Below, piece after piece: positions 20,531 to 32,174 of a DNA stretch of 64,000 nucleotides (position 1 is the stretch's first letter; the number at the start of each line of letters is the position of its first letter). This DNA is from Papio anubis (lineage: Eukaryota; Chordata; Mammalia; Primates; Cercopithecidae). The stretch spans positions 38,954,968-39,018,967 of the forward strand of contig NC_044991.1 in the NCBI RefSeq assembly GCF_008728515.1, given 5' to 3'. The notes beneath the pieces are model-generated. The model had not been told where the DNA came from. It saw nothing but the letters and a program-made list of their open reading frames with translations, and did not search any database. Made by a program: the position numbers and the translations under genes.

Positions 20531-21269
20531 TCCACTATTTACATCTGAACTGAGGAAGATCTTTAACCAGTCCCCTTACCAAGCACAAGTCAGCACTTGT
20601 AGGAAGGACATGTAGCAGGTCACTTGGTACAGAGAGTTTCAGGTGATTAAGCTGCAGACCCAAGAGACAAGAAAATGAGCGTCTGCATCATTATATCATT
20701 CATTCTTGGAACCAGTTTGGGCATCCACTACAATGTGAGGTATAGGCAGGTCAGCACAGTAGACTTTTCTCTGTTCTATGTTTCTCCTCTAACCACGAGC
20801 TGTTATAGGACTGTTCCAACTGGAAGAGACTTTAAAGATAAAGAAAGCTATCCCAGACTCTCACTAGACAGATGAGAAAACTACAGTCACCTTTGGATTC
20901 TGAGTCTACAGGTCAGTGCTTGCCAGGGGTGGGTGCTCCAGCTGGGTCACTCTTTGCCTGGGGAGAAAGCTCCAAAGGTGACCATGAGTACTTTAAGCAC
21001 ATACTAATTACCCTAGGATGCCCCTAACTGTCCAGTACCAAACTGGGAGCACAGGATCTAGCCAAGTAGATCATTCTGGATTCCTACCATTTTAGTGGGC
21101 AGATGAATCTCCTTCCAAAACATTTCTCCTTGAAATTGTACTTAATGCTATAGTATAGACTATAAGTGGTGACAACGAATGCCTTTTTTACTAAAATCCT
21201 TTTCTATGTTGTTTGGTGTAGAAATGTAAAACATATACTGAAGACAAGTCCATAAGATGGCAGGTTCTT
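20531..21269. other. Unassigned non-coding sequence
   Basis: Mostly unassigned. At 20815-20890 a short block (ACTGGAAGAGACTTTAAAG, then CACTAGACAGATGAGAAAAC) faintly resembles a MIR-type fragment, too weak to list separately. Confidence 0.45.
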
Positions 21270-21470
21270 GCATGGGCAGTACCATTTAATCATGTCAGTG
21301 AAATGACGGGGTGGGTGCTGTTATGCTCATTTTACAGAGGAGAAAGCTCAACTTCTAGGGAGTTAAGTTCCCAACTTTCTGCAGCTGGTAATTGGCTCTG
21401 CCAGGATTTAAACCTGACCTTGCCTTACTTGGAAGCCTGTTCACTCTCCATTGTGCATTGTCTCAAAATA
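21270..21470 (-). mobile_element. MIR SINE, antisense
   Basis: Antisense MIR: TGCTGTTATGCTCATTTTAC, AGAGGAGAAAGCTC, CTTTCTGCAGCTGGTAATTG, GCTCTGCCAGGATTTAAACC, TTGGAAGCCTGTTCACTCTCC. Confidence 0.8.
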
Positions 21471-22439
21471 GAGAAGGCAGCATTTGTAAATAATTTTGGC
21501 AAAATCCAAAGCTGGAGTAATTGGATCAGTTATCAACAAGTATCTGTCCAAAGACACGCAGAGCACCTCAAGCTAGTGGGAAGACGAAGGAAAGATAGCC
21601 CTTGGCTGTTGCCAAGATAATTCTCAATTGTTAAGTGGCTTACAAAAGTAAGAGACAGAATCTCTGTATGATGCCAGCAAGAAGGAAAGAGTTCCTTCCC
21701 TTCAGGTTAGGAGTCACCATTCCCCTTGCCCTGCACACATGTCTCTCCCTAATTAGGCATTAAATGAGCTCCATTTCTTTCTAGAAAAAAGAAAGAAAAA
21801 CCATCCTATCTGAAAGTTCCCATCTGTAAGACTGTAAAATCCCTTTACTTTGTAATTAGCCAAGAATAAATAACCACCCAGAGGCAGCTGTGCTGCCTAT
21901 TAGATGGATGCAGAGAAAAAAGGAGAATGGTAGATAGCATGCCTCACTGTAGGTATTATTTGTTTCCTTCTGAGCAAAAATGACAAATTCTCCAAGAAAA
22001 AAATCATTTGTCACCAATGCACCAATGTTAAAAGTGCAGACCAGGGTTCTATAAAGTTTTCCATTTTTTCCAGAATTGAAATGTTCTTCCTGCAGTGTAC
22101 ACTTTGTTGAGCTGAGGTCACCTGAAGAATGTTTTCCCATTTGTTCCCACCATGTACTCAGACTCGAAGTGATGCTCCTTCTCTCTTGCACCTTGTTCAG
22201 CTGCCTGCTTCTCTCTAGAGAGCTTTCCCAAGCCCTCGCTGTGGAGGGATCAAAAGGGGCTGATGGATGCCAGGTTTAGGAAATTCCATGGGAGAATACA
22301 GCTCAGCAGTTCCTTGGTTTCACTGCCCATGAAAATTTCCCATATATGGGGGTTTCTGTGAGCACAAATGTAGTCCTAAATCTTTACTTATCTTGTTTGA
22401 TAAACCACTGGCATTTCAGCTCAGTGATGTGTATTAATC
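21471..22439. other. Unassigned non-coding sequence
   Basis: AT-leaning single-copy-like sequence. The antisense 111-codon frame at 21856-22191 has no domain signature. Confidence 0.5.
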
Positions 22440-22640
22440 ATCTTTCATTTCCTGTATTCCGATGCTCTGATACTGCATCTTGCTGACCCTGAGGGACTGC
22501 CCCTCCCAGGGTTAACCAGTTCCTAGAGATAGGGAACCCAAGAATGTGCTTTTCAAACACAAACCAATCAATCCAGAGCCCACACCCCAACTATCTCCTT
22601 TATTAGACTCTCACTCTCCACTTTGGGACCACTATCCACT
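22440..22640. repeat. Possible old LTR fragment
   Basis: GCTGACCCTGAGGGACTGCC, CCTCCCAGGGTTAACCAGTTC, AACCAATCAATCCAGAGCCC and TTATTAGACTCTCACTCTCC give the C-rich, CCAAT-containing texture of an ERV LTR. I cannot name the family. Confidence 0.35.
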
Positions 22641-23528
22641 GTTCAGATCACCCCAGGGCCAGATGCCAAAAACCTAGTGAGAAAAGAAAAGAACCTTTAT
22701 GTGAAGAATGTGAGCCCTTTTAAACTATGGGGCCCAGAGAGACATTAAAATGAGACAGTAGTCAGTCCTACTTCCCCTTGGAGCTATGTACTCATCTTTT
22801 GAAATTGCTTGCTATTGCTACAAACTGTTTTTTCAGTGGCAGTTGTCTTCTAATTTGTTGGCCTTACCATACTTCACATTTTCTATTAATACTTTATATT
22901 TTTTCAGAGTGAGAGTCTCCACTGAGTCACTTTTACCAAATTCCATGGCCTACCACAAGGCAGCAGAAGAATTTTGGTGGCCTTATCCTTATCTTGCTTT
23001 TCAAAGAGAAAAACCAGCAACTGTGATTTAAAAAGGAAGCAAAACAATCAAAGAGATGCAGATGCAAGTTTAATACTCTGCATCTTGGAGAAAACTTACC
23101 TGAAGTGACCTGAGTTTAGGCACTGCCTTATTCAAACAAAAAGTCTTGGTGCATTTTCCCTGCGGAACATTCATTAAAACCACTGCATGATTTCTGAGGA
23201 TCTGGATTTTGTAAGCTCATTAGTTTGTGTAAGAGCTCTCTGTGATTTGACCTAGTTTCAATTCCCAAACTCCAGAAATAAAATATAAATGTCTTATGTA
23301 CGACAATGTGGTCATCTATCATTAGTCTATTAATAAATAACAGGGTGATACTGCCCCACATATAACCTGAAATGCCTTGGATGATACATTGCAGAGAAAG
23401 GGCATATTCCATTAAATCCTGAGTGAGGAGAGCTTCCTAGAGAGAGAGCTATTTGCACAAGATAAAACATCTACATCGTAACTGGAACTACCTGAATAAT
23501 GAACTATAGTCCTTCTAATGTTATTTAA
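22641..23528. other. Unassigned AT-rich sequence
   Basis: Nothing recognised. It ends in the TTAA (23525-23528) that precedes the next element. Confidence 0.5.
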
Positions 23529-23660
23529 CCCATTTATGCTTGAGGTTGCAATTTTTTGAATTTCTGCAATCAGACCTTGGCGATGACCTTGAGCAATAGG
23601 ATATAAATAACTGCCACATGCTGACGTTCCAATAATGGAACACTAGGCATAAGTAAAAGG
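23529..23660. mobile_element. Probable MER85 (piggyBac-derived MITE)
   Basis: A roughly 132-bp element begins with CCC directly after TTAA, the obligate piggyBac target. It starts CCCATTTATGCTTGAGG and ends ACACTAGGCATAAGTAAAAGG, so TTATGC/GCATAA form an imperfect terminal inverted pair. Size and ends fit MER85, the human MITE related to PGBD3. The right TTAA is not preserved. CSB-PGBD3 fusion protein is reported to bind MER85 copies. Assignment rests on memory of the family. Confidence 0.6.
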
Positions 23661-24238
23661 CAGACAATTACAACCACCATCATCCACTGAAAGTTCCTCA
23701 GAAAAACTGGAAGCATTCACATGAATTTCTACTTTTCATAATTACAGCACTAAGTCAGTGTTTTAAGACGCTTCGGTAAACACGAGGTAAATAATACATC
23801 TGGCTACAAAGAGCAAGCAAAGCATTCCCCTTATTAGCCGAGACAACACAGCTGAGCCAGTCTCTGCAAGGCAATATTACCTGAGTCTCACCCAGGTGAC
23901 AAGAGAGACCCCAAGCTTCTGACTGAAGACTTTCTTTAGCTGCTGACTTTGGTTGCTTCCCCCTGCCCACCCCCGTTTATGAATGTCCTGGGGCTTTAGA
24001 TAGGCAGAGAGTGGTAGAATCAGACTTCAGCTTGGAATTCTCCATGGGGTCATCTGCCTTTAGGTGAATTATTGTGGACAGTGAGAGAAAGCTTAAGAGG
24101 CGAACTGAAAGACGGTCAGAGAAAAAGAGTAACCTAATACTCTCAAATCAATTAGGCAATTTTTCTTGTCTTCTTTGATTGATTCAATTTTTTAAATTTT
24201 AACTCGGAATATTGTTTATTAGGATGAAAATTGTTTGT
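23661..24238. other. Unassigned non-coding sequence
   Basis: Nothing recognised. The antisense 71-codon frame (23755-23970) is not distinctive. Confidence 0.5.
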
Positions 24239-24296
24239 TAGGATGATTATGATTATATATGTATAATCATATATATATAACATATATATATATCTG
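24239..24296. repeat. AT-rich palindromic tract
   Basis: GATTATATATGTATAATC is a near-perfect inverted repeat within a run of TA dinucleotides (ATATATATA). Upstream at 24211-24247 a TTGTTT.TTAGGATGA motif is repeated twice. Confidence 0.8.
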
Positions 24297-25682
24297 TTTG
24301 ATTCTGTAAAAATGATGGTAGCCAACTATCTCCTCCTCTAGGATACCCGCCTTGGGGACTGGCTTTTGCTAAGTACTGTGTTTGCATCGACATTCTGCGT
24401 ATTTTGTTGGCCTCAAAGCAAAGACCTCTCTCCGCTGTCACCTCATTGGTGCCTTTGATGACCTCAGCCAGATGCTGAGAGGATTCAGGTAGTTTGCAAA
24501 GCTAGGACTTCAAAGCATCTTCCCTCAAATAGAGTCACTCAACTTACCTTAAAACGGTAAGACTTAAACTGGATTTTTAAGGATTCTAAAAAAAAAAATA
24601 ATTCTATGACCCTTTGCAATGTTTAAAGCTCCCCTCACCATCCAGAAAGTCTTTCTTATTTTCAAGCTAAATGCTCCCTGTGGCAGCTCAAAACCCTGAC
24701 ATTTCTCAGTGCTGATAACAGCCGTGCCTCTGTGTTGCCCAGCTGGACATGGAGAGAGAACTCCTCAAATTCAGATAGAGAAAACACCTTGTTAACAAGT
24801 TATTACTTGAATAAATTTACCTTTTTTTTTTCTTTTTTGAAGTGAATCTATTTCTTGAGTGAATTGTTGATTTTCTGTTTCAACTCAGTATGAAGTTGAC
24901 TGGGGCTACTGCTTCTGACTCCGGGCTAAGTTTTCAATCTACCTCTTCCATTTGCTCAGTAGTAGTTTGGAAGGCAGCTGGGAGGGGAGGCTCTGGGTGC
25001 TCAACCGGCCAGTGACAGGCACCTCACCACTGACCAAAGGGTGACTGAAACCCACGGCCCCATGGAGGGGCTGCTCCCAGCCTGTGACTGAGCACAGCAG
25101 GAGCACCAAGGATTCAGTGATGCTCTGCTGGTCTTGCTGAACCTTGTCTGTACTGCACGGCCGTCCACACATGGACACTTTCACACAATCTTGCTTCCCT
25201 CTCTCCCTCCTTCACTTGGGTCAGATGGCGTATGGGTCCATCGCCCCTCCCAACCCTCCCGCAGCTCCCTTGCCCTTTTTATAGGCATTTCGCTAAAAAA
25301 AAACCCTTGCATCCTTCATTCTGTCTTGGCATCCGTTTCTCGGAGGACCCAGGCTTGCCCTAGGGATGACCTTGGGATGTCACATGGGGCTGGGTTGAGG
25401 GCAGAACCAAAGTCCTCACGGTACTGCTCATCAACATTCCCTTCCCATTGGCCAACCAGTCAGTTAACATCTTCCCAGGGTGCATAAAAGCTGCTTTTCT
25501 GCCCTGACCCCAAAGCCTGGGTGCTCCTTTTGCCCCCAGCAGAGATATCTGTCTGTGCTGGGGTCCTGAGGGCAGGCAGAGGATGGAGGACATGACCTTG
25601 TGCAGACTCCACCACTGATCAGTCATCAACAACCTCAAAGTCCAAGATTCAAAACAGGCAGGATGGAGTAGGGTGTGACTGT
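24297..25682. other. Unassigned non-coding sequence
   Basis: No repeats recognised apart from short A and T runs (24590, 24822). The 117-codon frame at 25134-25487 and the antisense 114-codon frame at 25360-25704 lack any domain signature. Confidence 0.5.
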
Positions 25683-25902
25683 GTCTGTGTGTGTGTGTGT
25701 GCATGTGTCCCTAGGTGACTGTGTACCTGGCATGTGTGTGCGTGTGTATGTGTGTCTGTGAGTGCAAGTGCCTGTGTGTGTGTGTGTGTGCGTGCATGCA
25801 AGTGTGTGAGTCTACCTAGCTGTGCTTGTGCATGGGCCTGTATGCACGTGTGAATTTGACTGTGAGTGTGCACATACACAAATGTGTATGTGTGTGTGAG
25901 TA
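25683..25902 (+). repeat. Degenerate (TG)n tract, about 220 bp
   Basis: Interrupted TG/CG/TA alternation across about 220 bp, including pure (TG) runs near 25687-25700 and 25773-25790. Alternating purine-pyrimidine over this length is able to form Z-DNA. Confidence 0.92.
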
Positions 25903-26070
25903 TATGGTCACAGGCTGGGGCAGGAGCATCTCAAGGGAGAAGGGCTGCTAGTGTGGATCAGCTGCATTTCTATGCACTATTTTCCCCATTAGCACTCTCC
26001 CTGAAGATTACAGAAATCCTATGGTCCACGTTCTGTTTTTAATTTCCACATAAATAAACTGGGAGAATGG
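25903..26070. other. Unassigned spacer
   Basis: Nothing recognised. Confidence 0.5.
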
Positions 26071-26187
26071 CCTTTTCTTCCCCCTCGCTCTCCTTTCCTC
26101 CCTGGTCCTTTCCCTCCTTTTCCTCCCTCCCTGTTTTTTTCTCTTTCTCACCCAACTTCCCTCCTTCCTTTATTTTCTTTCTTTTGG
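26071..26187 (+). repeat. Polypyrimidine (CT-rich) tract
   Basis: About 115 bp of C/T with only a few purines (CTTCCCCCTCGCTCTCC onward to TTTTCTTTCTTTT). Confidence 0.88.
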
Positions 26188-27719
26188 CATCAAGACCCTT
26201 GGTCGGGCTGGAGACTGCACCTGCCTGAGCGGTGAGCCAAGGGAAAACTCCCTTTTGATTATTGATCCTCTCTGCTTTAATCCTTGTTTGTCTTCAGTGA
26301 GCCCAGAAAACAGAAGAACAATGATGCCTTTGGCCATGTCAGTAAGATCAGTGCCAGCAGAGATGATGGCTCCAAGGAGTCAAACCCTAAAGGCTAGCTT
26401 TACCCCAGCAAGAGCCAAATCTTAACTCAAAGAAAGACATAGAATTAGGGTGGGGTCAGGGGCTGGGGAAGAAAGATCAAACCAAATCCCTTCCTCCTTC
26501 CTTCTCTCTCTCCCTTGGGACTCAGTTCCCAGGGGCTTCCCCAGAGATGCCTTTGTGCAGCCCCTACGGTGGCTGCCTCCCTACCCTTCATCCTATTAAA
26601 TCACAGCCCAGGCCTTCCTCTTTTTTTTTTCTCAGCTGTGCAGACAGGCTTTCCCACTGAAGCTCGGAATTAAAAATGAGAGATTTATTGTGAGGAAATT
26701 CTCCCTGCTTTAGGGTGACATAACTCCAAATTAAATGACGAGAGCATAATCAGCAACACTGAAGATGCCTTTTATGGGTCAGTCAGAAATAAAAATGGAA
26801 CAATTGAACTCCTGCTCCCCTAGGAGCACAGATTTATGGCCCTCTCGGATGACCATATATAGAGTCGGCCGGCCCAGAACATTATTTATTTAGCAGATCA
26901 TCAGGGCTTTGAAGACAATCCTGGAAGAATCTCATTGTCAAGTAGATGAAGCAGTCTATTAAAATGACACAGTAAATTCAAGTCCACATCCCTCATCTTC
27001 CACGTAAATATGTGTCCTTCCCGAGCTAAGCTCGACTCAAGAAAGAACAGTGTCTGCTGAATGGGGGGTAGACACAAAGTATTAGAGATAGTGTGTGTAT
27101 TACCTCTGCATTTACTCACACCCTTTCCATGGGCTTCTTTCCAGACTTTGCACTCTAAAAATGAGAGTTTCAGCATTATGCTGCAATGCTGCCTGGATAA
27201 CCCTGAACCAAGGGTGTAATTTCTTTTCTCAGAAATAATTAGGTTGAGCATACAAAAATGACATGCCAGAAGTGATCAAATATCAGCAGCCTCCTCTGGG
27301 TCAACCCAATACATCAATTCTTTTCTCAATGATAAGAGACGTAAAGGTGAGAACAGTGGAGGATGGTTGAGTGATCTGTGAAGATAGTTGAGTTGCTTGC
27401 TTTTGTTTTGTTAAACACAGTTCATACCTCTTTTGCATTAGAACCTTCAAAGGAATGAATTTCTGGCTGCTAATAGTGTGTAGGGGGGACATTATTTCTG
27501 ATTTCTAAAAAATAGCATTATATTTCTGTTTTGAATTTCTGGGGGGAAACATTGGAGGGGAAGGGAAGAACCTGAAGATGGAAAGAAGGCATCCCATGCT
27601 TGTTGTAGCTGACAAAACCACAATTCATAACTTGTCTGTTACACATTTGCCATATCCCCAACTTGCAAATAAGGATTTCGATACTGATGAAGACAGTTTA
27701 TGTTTGTAGATTGCATCGC
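26188..27719. other. Unassigned sequence with possible regulatory block
   Basis: No repeat recognised in 1.5 kb, which is unusual for this window. A strong acceptor-like tract (CTCTTTTTTTTTTCTCAG) ends near 26636. It is followed by a homeodomain-like AT-rich stretch (GGAATTAAAAATG, CCAAATTAAATGACG, TTATTTATTTAGC) and CCATATATAG directly before an 8-bp palindrome GGCCGGCC (26867-26874). No exon or promoter can be claimed from sequence alone. Confidence 0.4.
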
Positions 27720-27900
27720 TTGTATAAAGCCTCTTCACACCCACCTCCTGGGCAGGGCAGGTTAAATAGCTACAACTTTAGAGAAACGGAAGGTGTAGAT
27801 AAGGAAGCTACAACTTACCCAACACTACATGGCCGAGAAGTGATAGAATCTGGAGTGGGTAAGAACTCAGAACTACAATCTAGGGCTGCTTCTCATCTGC
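27720..27900 (-). mobile_element. MIR SINE, antisense (diverged)
   Basis: Order CTTGTATAAAGCCTCTTCAC, GGCAGGTTAAATAGC, AGAAACGGAAGGTG, ACTTACCCAACACTACATGGC, CGAGAAGTGATAGAATCTGG, CTACAATCTAGGGCTGCTTC follows antisense MIR with many changes. Confidence 0.6.
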
Positions 27901-28819
27901 CTCCCAGATGAGGATTAAGGATGGCCCATGCCATACCCCCCCCACTCAAAGGAGAGAACCCACATGAGCAATGAAACTGTAGCTTCCTTTGGTCAGTGGC
28001 TCTGGCAGTTTTATCATTTTGGGGGAAATAATGTTTGTTGCAAGTGCCAGTGGTTAGACGCCACCACGCAAATGTGGAACTTCCTCTACATTCTTGTTCT
28101 CACCTTAGAATTTCGCAGCCCTTGCCGACAGTGCCCCGAACCCCAGTCAGACATTTATTTTTGAGAAGTCCCTCAGAGTCTAATGACTCCTACTTAACAC
28201 ACAGTATTAACACGGTGTGGATTGAGTGCTGTGTCCAAGCTCAGTGAATGTTTAAGCCAGCAAACAAGAAGCACAGTGATTGAATTTTACTGGTGTGAAA
28301 TGAGCTGGCTGAGGCAAACCAGAAGGTAGCAGAAGTAGAAGCTGACAGCCACCCGTGAAAGGAACAAACAGCAACTGCAATACCCACAACGAGACCGGGC
28401 TCATGCTGCTGCTACTGCACGGAGAGACGGCTGAGGAATGTGCATGAGACACAGCGCAAGGTGACAAGAACGCATTTTCAAAAGACTGCACTGAAATAAG
28501 TCCAAACCAAACGGGGTTGTGTTTTATCATCATTAAACTGATGTTTGAGGAAATTTTCCAATTATCTGAGTAATTCAAATATGAGGAGCACAGCAATGCA
28601 AGATCCCCAGTGTGTTGCTGCAAATGTGCTGTTTTGTTATATGTGTGCAGAAAGCAGAATTATTGATAAGCTTCTAAAACTGTGGATTAATCCACTGATA
28701 TTAAAGTTGTGCATGAATACACAGAGCGAAACATAAACTACCCTCTGGAAATGAAGAGCCTGTTCCCTGATGGGAGATAAAAGCCCCTTTCCAGACAACC
28801 TCTACAGGTCCCACTGGTT
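27901..28819. other. Unassigned non-coding sequence
   Basis: Nothing recognised. A run of eight or more C near 27937 and an AT-rich block at 28540-28740 are the only notable textures. Confidence 0.5.
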
Positions 28820-29070
28820 CCCACTGCCCGGAGTCCCTCCTCCCAGCCTCCAGCAAATATTTTTTCCAGGAGAGATCTTTATCCTCCCTGGGTCAGCCCA
28901 GGACAGGCCTGGAAGGAGGACATGTCGGAGGGCCTGTAACAGGCAGAGGCACCGCAGTGGGAATCGACTCGGGGTTCCCGACAGCGGCTTGTTTCACACC
29001 TCATTTTGGGGGCCAAGGCTGCATCCACCTGCCTTTTCCCCCAGCACCTAGCGGAACACTAAAGCGGAAG
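28820..29070. other. CpG-retaining GC-rich block
   Basis: About nine CpG in 250 bp, several times the density of the surroundings. It includes ATCGACTCGGGG and CCCGACAGCGG, and an inverted pair GGGAA..TTCCC around 28960-28980. Too short and too CpG-poor to be a formal CpG island. Confidence 0.5.
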
Positions 29071-29435
29071 TGGTGTTTGAAAAGCTGAGAAACATAAAAT
29101 CGATTTCTTTCTAAACAGTAGTTATTTACATTTTTACATAATAAGCTCAATATATTTTTCTTCAGCCTCCAGATGCCTCTTCAGATGAAATACCTTGGAA
29201 TTTAAAGCAATGAGTTCACTTGTTTACCTGAGAAAAGTAAAGCAGACGCACCATTTTCCCTGTGTGTCCCAAGCCTGGGGACACTGCGATGTGTGTACTG
29301 ATCTCATCCACGATCATGGCTTTTGCTGCCTTCTTCATGCCGGTGTCTCACTGCTGCCAGCCCCACCTCCCCTGGTGTTCCAGGCTTCCTGGGCATCTGC
29401 TTCCCAAACTCCACGTGTTCAGATGGCATTCATTT
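29071..29435. other. Unassigned AT-rich then mixed sequence
   Basis: Nothing recognised. Confidence 0.5.
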
Positions 29436-29562
29436 CTGTGCATGCATGCACACACATCTACACATTTGCACACATATGCATACACATGCACAGAGAGACA
29501 CACGCACAGACACACACATGCATACACACATGCACACACAAGCATATACACATACACGCATG
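29436..29562 (+). repeat. Degenerate (CA)n tract
   Basis: Interrupted CA/TG alternation of about 127 bp, for example GCATGCATGCACACACATC and ACACACATGCATACACAC. It accounts for the long CA-encoded frames around 29195-29807, which I do not regard as genes. Confidence 0.92.
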
Positions 29563-29879
29563 TCTTCTTCACCCTTGTATTTCCTGTCCTGGTGTGGACA
29601 CCAAACTGCCTGCTTCCCCTTCATCTAATCACCTGGCAATCTTTTTATCTGGGAATCTTTTTATTCCTTTGTTCTCTGTTCTTTTTATGCCCTTGCTGCC
29701 CATGTCCAATCAAGGGCCAAACCTCTAACCTGGCCTCTCCTCTCACTCCCCAGTCCCACTGTTGCGGTTCAGGTATTCATCATCACCCACCTGGATGTCC
29801 GCAGTAGGCTCCTGACCCATGCTCCTATGTCCAACCTCATTTCCTCTCAAATCCGTTCTCCAACAGAACCAATACAAAC
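29563..29879. other. Unassigned non-coding sequence
   Basis: Nothing recognised. Confidence 0.5.
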
Positions 29880-30075
29880 TCAAATGGTACAGCTGGTAGT
29901 GAGTGGAATGTGGCAACATCTCACAAAATGACACACATTTGCCCTTCAATGCAGCAATCTCATTTTCAGGAGTTTACCTCGAAAATACATCCATGAATCA
30001 AAATAACTGACCACAGCATTATTTGTGATAGCAAAGTATTGGAAACAATCCAAGTGCCTATCCCTAGGACACTGG
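29880..30075 (+). mobile_element. L1M ORF2 3'-end fragment
   Basis: AATGCAGCAATCTCATTTTCAGG, CACAGCATTATTTGTGATAGC, AAAGTATTGGAAACAATCC, AAGTGCCTATCCCTAGGACAC and TGGCTAGATAAACAA follow the end of ORF2 in old L1M4/L1ME-type elements. Confidence 0.75.
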
Positions 30076-30419
30076 CTAGATAAACAATTTTATATAGTGT
30101 TGACTTTTGAAATATAAGCATTTCGCATTTCCAAAAAATAAATTCAAAGGTAAACAAGCGTAAAGTTGTATATAAACAATTGAATCTAACCACAAGTAAT
30201 ATATTTAAGTAATTTTAAACACAGTCCTCTGAGTGTACACCCATAGTGGGATATGTTCTAAGAAGGAAAATATCTCCAAGAAATCTTATATTTAACCTAG
30301 TAAGTTTGCCGTTGTTGGTGGTGTTACCTATATAGTAATCTGGAAACAATGTTGTGCAAATTGTAATATAGAGCACAAATAAGTAAATATATTCATACAT
30401 TTGAGAACCAATGTAGGGA
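30076..30419. other. Unassigned AT-rich sequence between L1 fragments
   Basis: Probably L1 3' sequence too diverged to place. No other feature seen. Confidence 0.4.
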
Positions 30420-31280
30420 TATGGAATGGGAGGAAGTGAGGAAGAATCTCACGTTGAATTGGTGTTATCGGCATAAGCTAGTAAGTTGGGAAAATAGACA
30501 TTTCTAAGCACTTCCACTTGAAGGGCCTAGAAGCAGCGACATTTCTGTAGCAATAAAGCAGAGTCAGCACACAGACCTCGGTTTCTAGTGATTATTCCTC
30601 ACTAAAAGGAACTAGGGCTCCCTGGAGAAGTGATCATTCCAAGTTCAGGGCAAGAAAGCACAAAGTTAGGCAGGAAGCCTGGAAGTGTGCAAAATTGAGT
30701 AAGGACTATCAAGGCACACGAGCTGGCTTGAAGGAGCAACCACTGGCCCAATTTGGGACAATCTGAGCACCAACATGCATAATGAATGACACTAATGATT
30801 TATAATGCATTGAATAAAAAAATGAATCCCAGGAGTCTACAGTGATGAGTTAAAGCAGCGTGTGGTGGGAGTTTTTCTTCAGAGAAGAATGCCAAGCTAC
30901 AAATGGAGAATGAAAGATAGAACTGTAAAATCACCCTTAATTATGAGGAGTAAGATACATCTTTAAAATGGAAAAACTGTAGAGACACCAAGTGGACAAC
31001 TTAGGACAGCAATACTGGGATAAACTGGCACCATGAGCCTCTGGAACCGAAACAATGGGAAGGCCACCATCTTTCCCATGTGGTACTTTTGCCAAAAATG
31101 TTCGACCTCAATCTAATAATGAGAGAACAACTGCACAAACCTCACACTGAGGGACTTTCTACAAAGTGACTGGCCTGCACTCTTAACGGATGATAATGTC
31201 AAGAAAAACAAACAACTACAACAGAAAGGCCTGGGCTGGTCATTAAAAGAGACAAAAGAGTCAATGTCCCCAGTAATTCA

Positions 31281-31574
31281 TTTTTTTTTTTTTTTAGATG
31301 GAGTCTCACTCTATCACCTAGGCTGGAGTGCAGTGGCACAATCTCGGCTCATTGCAACCTCCGCCTCCCAGGTTCAAGCGATTCTCCTGCCTCAGCCTCC
31401 TGAGTAGCTGGGATTACAGGCACCCGCCACCACGCCCGGCTAATTTTTGTGTTTTTAGTAGAGACGGGGTTTCACCATATTGGTCAGGTTGGTCTCAAAT
31501 TCCTGACCTCATGATCCACCCACCTTGGCCTCCCAAAGTGCTGGGATTACAGGTGTGAGCCACGGTACCCGGCC
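31281..31574 (-). mobile_element. AluS-like element, antisense, full length
   Basis: T tail 31281-31295, then GATGGAGTCTCACTCTATCACC through GGGATTACAGGTGTGAGCCACGGTACCCGGCC. Well preserved CpG sites (CACCCGCCACCACGCCCGGC). Target duplication not clear. Confidence 0.95.
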
Positions 31575-31624
31575 CCTGAATTTTTATTAGCGGGTGTGTT
31601 TTGCAGGTATTGGCCATTAGTGTT

Positions 31625-31688
31625 CTTGATCAGACTCTTCCTTGATCAGAGTCTTTCTTGATCAGAGTCTTCCTTGATCAGACTCTCG
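31625..31688 (+). repeat. 16-bp tandem repeat, four units
   Basis: Four contiguous 16-mers of the form CTTGATCAGA(C/G)TCTTC at 31625, 31641, 31657 and 31673. Each holds the palindrome TGATCA. Units 2 and 3 have G, units 1 and 4 have C, at the variable position. Confidence 0.95.
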
Positions 31689-31871
31689 ATAAGGAACAGT
31701 AGACCTATAAAGTTCCTTTGTGGGATAATTCAGAAAATTTAACTATAGAATGAGTGTCAGATAATAAATTCAATATATTTTCAATGTTCAATTCCATAGT
31801 ATAGCAGTGACATTGTGGTTATGTAAGATAATGTAAGATAATGTCCTTTGCTCCTAGAGACCCATGCTCAA

Positions 31872-32174
31872 GTTGTTGTTGTTGTTGTTTGAGAAAGGGT
31901 CTCACTCTGTCGCCCAGGCTGGAGTGCTGTGGCACAATCTTGGCTCACCACAACCTCTGCCTCCCAGGCTCAAGCGATTCTCCTGCCTCAGCCTCCCGAG
32001 TAGCTGGGATAACAGGCACACACCACTACCACTCAGCTAATTTTTGTATTTTTAGTAGAGATGGGGTTTCATCGTGTTGGCCAGGATGGTCTTGAACTCC
32101 TGACCTCAAATGATCCATCCGCCTCTGCCTCCCAAAATGCTGGGATTACTGGCATGAGCCACTGCACCCGGGCT
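31872..32174 (-). mobile_element. AluS-like element, antisense, full length
   Basis: (GTT)n tail, then GGTCTCACTCTGTCGCCCAGG to GAGCCACTGCACCCGGG. Perfect 9-bp target duplication CATGCTCAA at 31863-31871 and 32175-32183. Confidence 0.95.

Noticed and set aside
24239..24296. Origin of replication or matrix attachment site
   Set aside because: AT richness and a short palindrome are not specific, and no functional signature can be seen from sequence alone.
29195..29807. Frames of 177 and 181 codons
   Set aside because: Both cross the degenerate (CA)n tract, which is stop-poor in several frames, giving His/Thr-rich nonsense. No gene context.
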